Made by a program: the position numbers and the translations under genes | Shown here: piece after piece, positions 48,026 through 59,353 of the stretch | Position numbering within the stretch: the first letter of the stretch is position 1 | Layout of the letters: each line of letters opens with the position of its first letter | From: Tamarix chinensis | Lineage: Eukaryota; Streptophyta; Magnoliopsida; Caryophyllales; Tamaricaceae | Direction: 5' to 3' | Length of the DNA: 64,000 nt | Assembly: GCA_030549775.1 (NCBI GenBank) | Contig: CM060174.1 | Span: 30,260,117-30,324,116, forward strand | The notes under the pieces: generated by a model | What the model saw: the letters and a program-made list of their open reading frames with translations, nothing else | What the model was told of the DNA's origin: nothing | Database searches by the model: none

Positions 48026-48899
48026 TCATGCTAAGGACTTATGTGCATTATGTCATGTTCATGCTCGCTTTTGCCATTCCCTGTAACTTTCTTATATGAT
48101 ATATTATTTTTAAATATTTTATTTAATTTTTTCATGAAAATATCTTGTAAAAATATATCTTGTAATAAAATGGATAAAAGTGTGGTTAAAAAGATTTAGA
48201 AGACATTTTATTCATTATGACAATAATGTGCCTCAATGTGGATAATTGGACTAGTTGACTTAAGTGTTGGCTTTAGAATAATTTTGGAGATAATTAGTAA
48301 AAGGATTGATTTAAATGGAATTGAGTAATTATTTAGGGATTTGTTGAAATGCCTAACCCAAGGTTATGATGCCTCAATGATGTTATGACCCTCATTATCC
48401 TTTGTTTTCGTTGATTAATGGATAAATTGTTAGTTTTGTGAATCTTAGCATCCTAAGTAATATTAAATTGAATAAGACATTAATATCTTAAAGAGAGAGT
48501 TGAGTTAAAAATGGATCTCATGCCTCAAATAAGACACTGATAACTTAAAGAGAAAGACGCCTTCGAGTGGATAGTTGGACCTTTGGGTTGAAGGGCCTAC
48601 TTCTTCTCTATAGGTATTCCATATTCCTTATAGAGAGCACATATATTTAAGGTTTTGGATATGAGTTTAAGTATGTCGACAAATATTTCATGTGGATGTC
48701 TTAGCAAGCTTTGCTTAGAATTAAGTGATTAGATATGGTAACACCTCTTAGACAATTACTATTTTGGATATGCGATTATATTCCACTATATTTTTAATTA
48801 TTGATTGATTGATAGAATTAGATTAGACACCACCATAATATATCTACAATAACTTGATTAAGATTGGCTTGATAATGTTTAGATCGTTTGGTGACATGA
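48026..48899 (+). repeat. LTR-derived segment related to 36.55-36.96 kb
   Basis: 48.11-48.49 kb aligns with 36.56-36.96 kb (shared GACTAGTTGACTxAAGxGTTGG and CTTAAAGAGA). The join to the preceding LTR at about 48025 is abrupt. From 48.6 to 48.9 kb nothing is recognisable. Confidence 0.5.
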
Positions 48900-51800
48900 A
48901 ATAACTACAATTTTGTGTATGAAATAGGGATAGTTGATATCTTAACAAATGCATAATAACAATATAAATGAGTGTAACTATTATAATCGACAATAGTCTA
49001 GCATATCATACCATCCATACATCAATTACAATACAAATTATTAAAGCTAAATATTATATAAAGGAAATGAGATAAACTTTCATAAATCATAACTAAAATT
49101 TTAGAGATTAACCTAGAGTATAATATATCAAAATTAAATTAAAAGGAGATCTATCAAACAAAAAACACCCAAAAGTTATCTAGAAAAAAATAAATAACTA
49201 GATATTATAACTTTACATCAAACCCCGGGGCTTAATATGATCACTCCTCCCTAGGAAACCTATCATAAGAAGTGAAGACATATAAATGGTCCTCACTGAC
49301 CTACACAAAATCATATGGGCAACCTACTATATATTGAGAAAGGGACCAACACATATGAAACGAGGGTACGTAACTAATGCACTGTCGTATGTACAACAAA
49401 TTTAATAAATAAATCCTAACTCCAAAATACGTAGTATATGGCAAGAAGGAGTCGAACCCACAAGGAATGACGTTTTAATCACTAATTTTGCTATTGATGT
49501 TATAACCCCATTTATAAAATTTCATTGATTCTAATACTAAATCTAATTGTACTAAATCTTAATCATTAATTGACAAATAGGGGAGGAATGAATTGATGAT
49601 GGAATTAAAATACCAAACATTCAAATAAGAAGAATGATTCTAAACAATTTAATGATGACTTAGGAAATTCATAATAATAAATTTCTTTGCTTCCTCTCAA
49701 CCTTAATAAATTGAATATGCTCTCAATTTATTCTCTACCCATTTAATAACCTAGGTTACGAACGCTAGATTAATTTAATGGTAGCATTATGAACGGAAAG
49801 CAGCCAACTACAATCAAAATCACATGGGCTTGGATTATGCAATTGCACGAATTAATGGATAAGATTAATAATTAATCTTCTTGCTACATTAGACAAATTA
49901 ATTAACAAATACAGGTTAATTTTTCATTGCCTTAGCAAAGATTAAGTTCTAAATTAAATAGGTGATCAATCTAATTAGTTCAAAAATCTTAATCTATGAT
50001 ACAGAATCATTCAATTCGATCCATTAATTCAATTAAACTTCATCTAGAATCAAACATTTAAAATATGAAATGGTAATTAGGATATAATCCCATCCTCAAA
50101 TCATCCTACCATGTCCAAATTACTCAAACATCTGTATATTTACAAATCATACAACTACATATAAACATTGAAAATTAATAACCACAACACATTCACGAAA
50201 TCTACTATTTACACAATTAGATGATAATAGAATGAACACAAGTATAATTACATATAATCTACTTAGATTTAACAAAAACGAAGATACTGAAATTCATAAA
50301 GGAATAAAGAAGACTTATCAATTGAAGTGCAGATTGTCAATTGATCACTAGAATTCAAGAAGATCAAAAACTTGGAATTGTGCATTACATGTATATTCTA
50401 GAGGAATAAAGGAAGAAAAATACATTCCAATTCTTTCGCCGTCTGTTCTCGCTATCCCTAACCCTATTTTTAGATAGAAATATATCAGAAACAGGTCGCA
50501 CGGACAGCTACAAATTTTTAAATGGAAACACTAGAACATTCCAATTCTTTCACCGACAAGGATTTAGAGATCGATGCTCAAGATAATTAACACGACCTGT
50601 ATTTATGAAACACGGGGGTGCCATGTTTTTGATCCTTCCACTCAATTCCTATTAAAGTTTCAGCATAGCTTCTCTTGATATATTTGCTCCCTTTCCAACT
50701 TCGCTCTCCTTGATTCAACATTTCTTGATGTGTTCTTTACTTGATTTCTTCTTTTCATTGACTTCTCCTTGAATTTCTTCAATTTTTTTCTTTCCTGTAA
50801 AATCTATTCAAAGGAGGAAAACTCGACGAAAAGATTAAATCTAATAGAATTAATAAGAGATAAATGATATTTTAGAGCATGAAAATAATCTATAAATCTC
50901 ATCTAGCAGCAACACATAAGGTTGCAAGGATAACTAAGCATGCATATTGATTAAACATGATACAATATAAGAGGATAACTGAATTAGAGTTCTACTATTA
51001 AGCATAGCCACAATCCATTTCTTATTTACCTTGAGTTCAGTACCTTACTGTTATTAATCTAATGGAATATGCTAAAGCACTCCTAGGGAAAACAATGCTT
51101 ATCCATTTTTATCATCTAGTAGAACTAACTCAACACCTCCTAGGGAAACACACTCTTCATAAATATTCTTAAAAAATGAGAACAATTTGATGCACCTCCT
51201 ATGGAAAAACACTCTTGGCCACTACTATTATCTAGTGGAATAAACTTAACACATTACTCTTGACCCATGTGATCTTTTACCTTAAGTTATTAATTTATTA
51301 TTAAATTTTGTTTATGTTGACATCATTATGAAGACATAATATAAACATGAAAGGTATATAATCTATACTTAACATAAATATAAAAGATACACAAGACATA
51401 ATGCTATAATGATTGGATCAACACCACACAGAAAAAAAGGCCACTATTCAGAAACTTGTATATATAAGACATAACTTTATGATGATTAGGATATCACTAC
51501 ATGAATAGAAGCCACTATTTACCTAAGAAACATTGATTTTTCAAGTCAAGCATAAATTCTCCCATAACACTCATTTTATCACAAAATTTATTACACCATC
51601 CTAAAATAACATTATTAACAACATATTGGAAAATCAATCTCTCAATCCAACATCTTACACATGCTATAACAATCCTTCCTCTGGGATATTTTTCTTAATT
51701 TCAACTATTTTCTTATTTTACTATGCTTATGCTATTCATAATTACCCCTAATATTTCAAGTACCATACTTAACATATTATAAGTCCATTCCTATTTTAGA

Positions 51801-52104
51801 ATCTCTGAAATGTCATATTTAACCCATATTGACCAAAATGTCCTTCTCTTACCAAAAAACCTCAAAATCTTATTGTAGATAACTTATTACTTATGAAATA
51901 ATTTATAAAACCCTCAAAGATCATAATGCTAAGATTATTTTACACATTATCATAAAGTGATCAAAATACCCTTACAATAGCTAAAAAACCAAAATTTCCA
52001 TAAATCCTTAAAAGTATGATATTATAAATTTCTAACCCTTAATTAATTCCATCCATAAAATCTAAACTATAAAAATCACCCATTTCCATGATTTACAAAT
52101 TTCA
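48900..52104 (-). repeat. LTR related to element D, minus orientation, interrupted
   Basis: 49.2-49.38 kb matches the LTR of D near 30.23-30.40 kb (CCTACxxxxxxAATCAxATGGGC), and 50.9-51.3 kb matches its continuation from about 30.41 kb. The gap is filled by a different sequence (49383 to about 50890). The end near 52104 (ATTTCA) would abut pol sequence of a truncated Tekay-type element. Alignment is by eye and boundaries are approximate. Confidence 0.45.
49383..50890. repeat. Possible Athila/Tat-type solo LTR nested in the LTR above
   Basis: Starts TGTCGTATG. Contains GGAGTCGAACCCACAAGGAA, a motif I associate with LTRs of the Athila/Tat group of plant gypsy elements. No coding domain. The right end near 50890 and its target duplicate are not clear. 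Confidence 0.35.
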
Positions 52105-52144
52105 TAGTTCATATTATGACACCTAATGTTCCAAGATAAAACTT

Positions 52145-52979
52145 TATCACATGAATCTCATATAAGCGCATCTCTGGAGCACACACCAATGACCCATATA
52201 GCTAATGCTACCATGCTCGTGAATTTGAAAGACCTTAGCTCTAATGTCTTGTGTCTTCTATTAGATACGCTTGATCTTGAAAATGATATGATGCTCCACT
52301 AGGATCAAATAGAAAATAGTTGGGTTAATCATCAAATCACTCATCCAATCCTCTAACTCACCCTCCAAAGTCAACTTTATCCCCTTTACTAACCAACTTC
52401 TTAGGCAACCAATTAGTCACCACACATGAAATCAAAGATTAAGATGCATTCCTACTCATGGAATTTGCAATGAATATTAGCCTTACCCTTGCAATAGGTT
52501 GACTCAATATCATAATCCTTCACCAACACTAACAATCTTCTCTATATCATATTCAACTCCTTCTGAGTGAATATATACTTAAGACTCTTATGGTTGGTGA
52601 AGAATCTAAATAGCATGCATTACATTTAGTGCCCAAAAATTTTTAGTGGAAAGGCAATGTAGCTAACTCACAATCATATATCAAGTGGTTTACTCAAGAT
52701 GATTCAACTGATAGTAGTCATAAACGACTACCTTACCATGCTGCATTAGTGCACAACCTATTTAGTGATTTGATGCATTAATATAGACCTCAAAAGTTTT
52801 TTGATCTATATGGTAGAATAAAAATTATTTTTTTAATTAAAAATGACTTCAACTCCTAAAATGCTCCCTCACATACATCTTCCTACAAAAATTTAGTATT
52901 ATTTATTAGAACGTTTTTGAAGGGATGAGCTATCTTTAAGATGTCATGAAAAAATTAATATAAACGATTATCATTAAAT
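52145..52979 (-). pseudogene. Tekay-type RNase H and RT-connection remnant
   Basis: Minus-strand codons match element D from the integrase N-terminus backwards: the segment equal to 26.44-26.55 kb, then RNase H with [10 protein letters not shown] and V-K-D-Y-D-I-E as in D, then the connection at 52.87-52.97 kb. Many stops. It ends where the LTR of element H begins. With the preceding LTR it makes a truncated minus-strand Tekay-type element. Confidence 0.65.
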
Positions 52980-53770
52980 CTTATAAAATAATTTAGGTCA
53001 TTTTTTGATGGAGTACAAAGATGCAAAATAAGCACCAACACTCAAATTCACTTGCGTAGTCTTCAATTACTTTTGATTGATGAGAGAATTTGAGTAGATC
53101 TAATCCATTATCTAACTCCTCTACCGAGAACCTTCTATTTCTCACTAGGTCACCCTAATACTTCTCAATACACAATTGAAAAAGGATAATAGAATAATAA
53201 GAAGAAACACATGATCGTGCTACTCTCATTAAGTTTTGACTGAATTTTCATAAAATTCCAAGCGATGTTTTAATTCCTTTAAGTATAAGGGTCTATATAA
53301 GCATGGAACCTTATAAGGAATTTCATTAAGAAGCCCACTAGCACCCTCATTAATTATTTAACCATTCTAATGCATGGTCTATGGCGTACAAATAACTTTA
53401 CAATGATAATTTTAGAAGAATTACAAAGTAGAAAATAAAAATAACAAAGCTACACAACTTAATAATGCTATACATAGATGTAATCATTAGTGATAAAACT
53501 TTATAGTCTTTTAGCCTTATTCTTCCTTGCAAATTGTAATTTTATAATCCATTTCCATTGCCTTCTACCTCAATGATCTTCAACCATCATGAATTTCATG
53601 AATTCTTTTCAAAAAATACACAATAACTCTAAGAAGAATGACTTGACAAATCATTAGAAGTATATGAATTTTCAAGCACAATTAGTTCAATCTCCATATA
53701 TGCTAATCCCTCTTGATCCTTATTATTAGAATAAGAGGATTGAGTGCTCTTAAGAGGTGATTCTGCATCA
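52980..53770 (-). repeat. 3' LTR of element H
   Basis: Aligns with 58728-59353 but holds about 165 bp more in its middle (53.38-53.54 kb). Minus strand starts TGATGCAGAATC directly after the polypurine tract. The left boundary is approximate. The first part encodes G-L-A-Y-M-E-I-E-L-I-V-L in the integrase frame. Confidence 0.75.
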
Positions 53771-53781
53771 TTCTCCCCTTG
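53771..53781 (-). promoter_or_regulatory. Polypurine tract of element H
   Basis: Minus strand CAAGGGGAGAA just before TGATGCAG. Confidence 0.7.
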
Positions 53782-54880
53782 CAGAGAAGAATGTGCCTTC
53801 AAATTAGCATTATTATAATATAGAGATAAGTCACTAATGTTGAAAGTCCTAGATACTCCTCCATAATGTTTAGCCAATTCAAGTTCACATGCATTATTTC
53901 CAAATTTTCTTAATATTTTTAATGGACCATAATCTCTTGACATTAGTTTATTCTTTATTAAGTTTGGACATCTCTCTCTTCTTAAATGTAACCATACCAA
54001 ATCTTTTAGTTTAAACACTTGTTGTATTATTTTTTTTTTAGCTTGAACTTGGTATCTAGAATTTGATTTTTTAATTTTATCTTTAACTTGTTGATGAAGA
54101 TTTATAAATAATTTTATTCTTTCCTTAACATCATAATTTTTTATATCCCCTCTCTTAAATGATAATATATTGGTGGGTAAATATGCATTAAACCCGTATA
54201 CAATCTTAAAAGAACTTGTTTTAGTTATACTGGAAGGACTTCTAGTGTATGCAAACTCACCATGCGCACGCTTTATATCCCAATCCTAGGTACTCTTATT
54301 TACCAACCCTCATAGCAAAGTACCTAGTGTTCTATTAGTTACTTTTGTTTAATCATCCATTTGTGGATGATGGTAAGTACTAAACAACAACTTAGTATCT
54401 AACATGGGTAAAAGTGTCTTCTAAATGTGGAAAAATAATTTTACATCCCTATCTAACACTCTATTATTAGAAACCCTATATAACCTCACCATTTCTTATA
54501 AATATAAGTCTGCTACATGTGTAGAATTATTATTTTTTTTGTAAGGTATAAAATATGCCATTTTTAAAAACCTATCCACTACCACAGGAATTGAATTTTT
54601 ATCCCTCTGTGTCCTTGGTAATCCTAATATGAAATCTATGGTAGCATTTTTCTAAAGTTGATCAGGTACTAGTAAAGGAGTATACAAATCCTTATAGAAG
54701 AAACTTTTACTTTTCTGATATGTTACGCATCTTCCTATAATTGTTTATACTAGTTTTATCATCCATGGCTAGCAGAAGTTTTCAAGTAGTATTTCCATGG
54801 CCTTATGAACTCCAAAATGACTAGCGATACCTGCCTCATTACTTCTTTATTAAGTAAATCACGTACACTTGAACAATGTA
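53771..54880 (-). pseudogene. Integrase remnant of element H
   Basis: The tail is open at 53629-54018: FKLDKxxWLH-type start, then MSRDYGPLKILRKFGNNACE and GVSRTFNISDLSLYY, running on into the LTR. The core is in broken frames; around 54343-54345 the catalytic Glu codon is AAA (T-K-V-T-N-R), as in element G. Q-to-stop changes are nearby. The N-terminal part continues beyond the solo LTR at 55670. Confidence 0.78.
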
Positions 54881-55669
54881 TGATGTAGGAGCATCTCATG
54901 ATTCACATATTACTATTGATTCTCAAGGTAAGGAAGAATTAGCTTTCTTAATATTGGAGCCTATCATATTAAATATTCTTGATAATATGTCTATGCTTCG
55001 TATTGAAAACAATTCAAGTTGCTCTTATAGGTATGTTACATATTTACAAGAAAAAGATGTTAATACACCTTAAAGTGTACAAGCATTCAAAGCATGCAAG
55101 ACTATGGCATACATGGGATGATACTTTACAACAAGAATATATGGTGATGATTATCATTAGTTGTATTAACTTGTTGTAAACCCTAAGTGTATTTTATGTA
55201 AGCTAGAGTTTGATGTAATTTCATGTATGTATCATTTAAGTGATGATATTATTATTAAGTTTAGATGTTATATGGTCTTAATTCAAGTGACTAAATGGGC
55301 TTGAATTAAGGGGAAAACTTAGCTGATTTGAGCATGAGTTGAGCCTTCATTTCCTATATATACACCTACTTGTACCGTCAAACATATGATGGAAATAATA
55401 GAATTTTTTGAGCTAGAATCTATCCAGAATTTGCTACTTGTATTCTCCCATCCAAGTCTCATTTGATTAAGGATAAACCGGGGTTTGATCCTTCTTCCTT
55501 CGAGCCTTTGAATGATTGATATCATTCAATGTCATCCACTGACAGCTGCAACTTCCTTCGAAGCAACCTGCATCCAAACTTTGTTTTTCTTCATGAAAAT
55601 TCAAGTGGCTGGATTCATAAATCCTAGAATGATAGATTCAACTCTTCCCTCCACTTTGATTACACATCA
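54881..55669 (+). repeat. Solo LTR, plus strand, with exact target-site duplication
   Basis: 789 bp, starts TGATGTAGGAG and ends TTACACATCA (six-base inverted termini). It is flanked by ATGTA at 54876-54880 and 55670-55674. It aligns over its length with the LTRs of element G read on the sense strand, including the LTR-encoded peptide (54876-55073: ELAFLILEPIILNILDN). It lies antisense in the integrase of element H; sequence on both sides joins into one continuous match to element G. Confidence 0.92.
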
Positions 55670-55861
55670 ATGTATACATAACTTATTAAGTTTGAAGAGA
55701 TAGTCATCTTATAGTAAATAATTACCAAAACTACCACTCTTTTTGCACTTATTATATATGTCAACAAAATTTTCAATGTCATACAAATCCTTCAACATAT
55801 CAAATCCCAATTACATAGCATCCAATAATATAATATCATGGATCTATGAGACAAAGCATCT
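55670..55861 (-). pseudogene. RNase H to integrase linker of element H
   Basis: Continues the homology to element G (about 39.31-39.48 kb) on the far side of the solo LTR, then jumps at about 55861 to the RT start. Confidence 0.6.
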
Positions 55862-56640
55862 TCTTTAGGAAAAATTAATGTAAGTAAACAACATGGACTC
55901 ATAGTTTTACTCACATACCCTTTTCCTATGAGGTCTCATATTTGTTTTTCTAACTTCTTAGAATCATTTGGATTATAAAAATATGCAGGCCTATTAGGTA
56001 AGGAAACACTAGGAAGTAAATTTGTGGCATTTTCTATCCCTCTCTTTGGTGGCAATCAAGATAATTCATTTGGAAAAAAATTAGAATGTTCTTCAAGGAT
56101 TTTATCTAACTGAAGATTGTCATTATCTCTATCCCTTGTATAAATTCCTTTATAATTAAAACATAACAACTCCCATCTTCTTAAATGCATTTGACCATAG
56201 CCTTCTCATGCATGAAGAAACTCTTGTTATTCTCAAATTTTCCCTCCTTATCATTCTTAGAAGATTTAAGTGCATGATTCTTTTTATCCTTCTAAACTAG
56301 ATACTCCTTAATAACACCATTGAGAATAGAATTTCTAACATGCTACCATAATCTACTTAATAAGATTCTAAAGGCACCCATAGGTAAAACATTGCATATC
56401 ACCCGATCATGGTAGTTGCCAATTTTTAATGATACAAGGATTTTTTTTATCACCTTGACTCTCTTATCTTTATTTAACTAGTGAAGAGAATAAGGTTTTA
56501 TATGCATTGTAGTTTTCAACCCTAAATCCTTAACCATCCTTTCATTAGCTACATTACGAGAGCCACTATTAATGATAATATTACAAAACATATCTCCTAC
56601 TCTGCATTTTGTTTTAATTATCTTCTCCTTCTAAGAAGGT
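55862..56640 (-). pseudogene. Protease and RT start of element H
   Basis: Minus-strand codons match element G at 40.6-41.3 kb: RT N-terminus (M-S-P-C, then A-Y-x-x-N), linker, and the protease with D-S-G replaced by N-S-G near 56562 (I-I-x-N-S-G-S-R-N-V-A). The frame is broken many times. Confidence 0.65.
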
Positions 56641-57860
56641 TATCCAGTATCATGTTCTTGAATTACTCTCTCTAAGACATAATAAGAACTCTCTTCTTCC
56701 TCAGATTCACTAGAAGCTTCCTCAAAAGGCTCAATTTCAACATTTTCCCCACATGTCTCCATCACTTTAATCCATTGGATTGATAAAACCTATCAATTCG
56801 GACATTCATGAGCGAAGTGTCCAAACTGTCGGCATCTAAAACATTAGCAAGTAAAGATGCCATTAATTTTATTTTTTCCTCTCTTTTCTCTAGTAATTCC
56901 TTGTTTCTTTTCAAGATTAGAAAATTTTGAAATACAAGCTCCAAGTTTAGTTGTTTGGTTACTTGAGTATTACTTAGTGGACGGAATATTTTGTTTTTTA
57001 TGAGGCCTAGTGGAATTTTTTTTTTATAAATCTTAGGGAAATTTTAATCATATCATCTAAGAAATCATAGAGACAAGTTTGCACATTTTTCAAATCATCA
57101 TGTTAAGGCCTCCAAAGAATATATCACAAGTTTGTTCTTTCCTTTCATGGATATCATATACTATTGCCAATATCTCGAATTCCCTAATATACTCCTCGAC
57201 ACTTAGTAGTCCTTTCCTAAGAGTAGTTAATTTGATGTAATTATCTTGTTAATACTCATTTACAATGAATATTATTCTTAGATGTTTCATAAATTTTTCC
57301 CAATATTTAATTTTTGATTTGCATTCTCATTCCCTTATCCTCTTCAGATTATCGTACAAAATTCTATAAAACTTTGTAAATTTAGGAGTTGATAATTTGA
57401 ACTTTTGTTTGCCATGATAATATTTACATTCCAAAATAGCTTCAACCGAATGTAACCATTCAAAAAAGGAATCTACATCAAGCTTACCATCAAAGTCGGG
57501 GGGTCAAGTTTAATGCCCGTATCCTCCTTTTGAAGATACATAGGTTGATAACCATAGAACTTCCTATTACTTCCATTCCCTATCGACTCTTCATCATTGC
57601 TTATCATGGTATTCAAATTCCTCCATTTAGTTGGATTATTTGACCTAAAATAACTTCCAAACTTATTCCAATAGAATTCTCTATTCTCTTAGACATTTTG
57701 GACCAAATCTTGCTTGGCTAACCTAAACTCTAATCTTTGCAGTTGTATTTGCATAACATTTAATTGTCTAAGTTGTGCATTAGTGGAATCTAAGTTATTA
57801 GAACATCTTTTAATATCTTCACACATGGCTTGGAATTTTTTCCCTCATCATGGATGATTA
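56641..57860 (-). pseudogene. Gag remnant of element H
   Basis: Zinc knuckle at 56802-56843 reads CFRCRQFGHFAHEC, an intact CX2CX4HX4C, in contrast to A and G. Capsid-type sequence is at 57.05-57.5 kb in broken frames. The short frame at 56762-56944 on the same strand is a shifted reading of this region. Confidence 0.65.
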
Positions 57861-58709
57861 TTTCTATAAATATCACTCAAATTCTACTTGGTTTTAATGC
57901 TTTAAAACTGAATTCCTCACCTTCACTTTATGCTTTCTTAATCAATTCTTGTGTTCCAATTTAATGTTAAATGATTTAGAAAACACAATTATCAATCAAA
58001 ATACAAATAAATACACACAAAAGAAAAGGTACACACAAAATAACTCTTGTAAAACTCTTATCATAAAGCATCCAAAATTTGCTTATAAACCCTACTCAAC
58101 CATTCGAATCATCATCATGTGTATTCAAATATTTCAAATCACATTGCATGTAGAAAAAAAAACATTCATCAAATTTTCATTAATACAACATGATAATATC
58201 ACCTCATTCTCAAGTATTCTTACACAAATATACATGATTTACTTTCAAACACGTATGGATAAAAACTATTTTCTTTTAACCCCAAAACATCAATTCTTTC
58301 TATTGTTTATGCTTAGTAAATTTTTAACACAATATAGGACAACCAATTGAGTCCATAAGCATCATACATCACCTAAAATGCAGAATTTTAGTGAAAAAAA
58401 ATTAAAACACATATTCAAATCAAGCACATTATACGTTGGAATTAATATTGCACAAAAATTTGACAAAGCTTAATACCTAATGTCAAATCTAACATGCAGT
58501 AAAATTCAAGAATCATGTAAGAAATATGAAAGACTCTTCAACATTCACTTGAAAAACACTAGTATTTACAAGACATAACAATAACTCATCAAGATTCACA
58601 AGACTCAACTATGAATATTCAAGAAACTTACTTGAACTCAATGTATAGTGATGACTATGGTCGATCTTTGGTTGCATTTTTGTACCTCTTGCAGAATCAA
58701 CTTCAAGGA
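57861..58709 (-). other. Leader of element H
   Basis: AT-rich, between gag and the primer-binding site. A 133-residue plus-strand frame at 57949-58350 has no recognisable domain and is probably chance in AT-rich DNA. Confidence 0.5.
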
Positions 58710-58722
58710 GGTTTTCATACCA
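58710..58722 (-). other. Decayed primer-binding site of element H
   Basis: Minus strand TGGTATGAAAACC, matching TGGTATCAAAGCT of A and G except at a few bases. Confidence 0.6.
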
Positions 58723-58727
58723 CTTTT

Positions 58728-59353
58728 TATCTACAATAATTTAAGACCTTCTTCGAATGAGTACAAAGATGTAAAATGAACACCAACACTCAAATTCACT
58801 TGTGTTGTCTTCGGTTACTTTCAAATGATAAGACAATTTGAGCAGACTAAATCTAAGACCGAAATCCTCTAATGAGAACCTTTTATTTATCACTATATCA
58901 CCCTTGATACTTCTCAATACACACTTGAGATAAGAGAGGAGAAGAAAAAGAAGAAACATATGCTCATGCTATTCTCTTCAAGTTCCAAATGAACTTTCAT
59001 TATATTCCAAATGATGTTTTCAATCCTTTGAGTATAAAGGTTTATATTTGCATGGAACCCTATAGGCCTCTTCATAAAGAATCCCTTTAGCAATCGCATA
59101 AATTATTTAGCCTTCCTAATGCACTTATAAATAAATTTTCAACCATTGCCTTGAACCTCAAAGATCTTCATCGATCATGAACTTCATGAATTTCTTGCAA
59201 ACATACACAATACCTGCAAAAAAAAATAAATTGATAAAATATAAGTATAAACTATCAAGCATAATTTGTTCTATCTCCGTGTATGCTAATTCATCTTGAT
59301 CTCCATCATCAAAAGAAGAAGACTAAGAGTTCTCAAGAGATGATCCTACTATA
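58728..59353 (-). repeat. 5' LTR of element H
   Basis: Shorter than its partner because about 165 bp of the middle is missing. The right end TATA overlaps the start of the next LTR-like sequence, so the exact border is uncertain by a few bases. Confidence 0.72.

Larger units (their letters stand above)
52980..59353 (-). mobile_element. CRM-like Ty3/gypsy element H, internally deleted
   Basis: Both LTRs are present (about 52980-53770 and 58728-59353) with leader, gag, protease, RT start and integrase between them on the minus strand. The RT palm and most of RNase H are missing (junction near 55860). A plus-strand solo LTR (54881-55669) sits in the integrase region. Heavily mutated, so one of the oldest elements here. 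It interrupts a Tekay-type remnant on its left. Confidence 0.82.

Noticed and set aside
57949..58350. 133-residue plus-strand frame
   Set aside because: AT-rich leader of element H on the wrong strand, no domain; chance frame.
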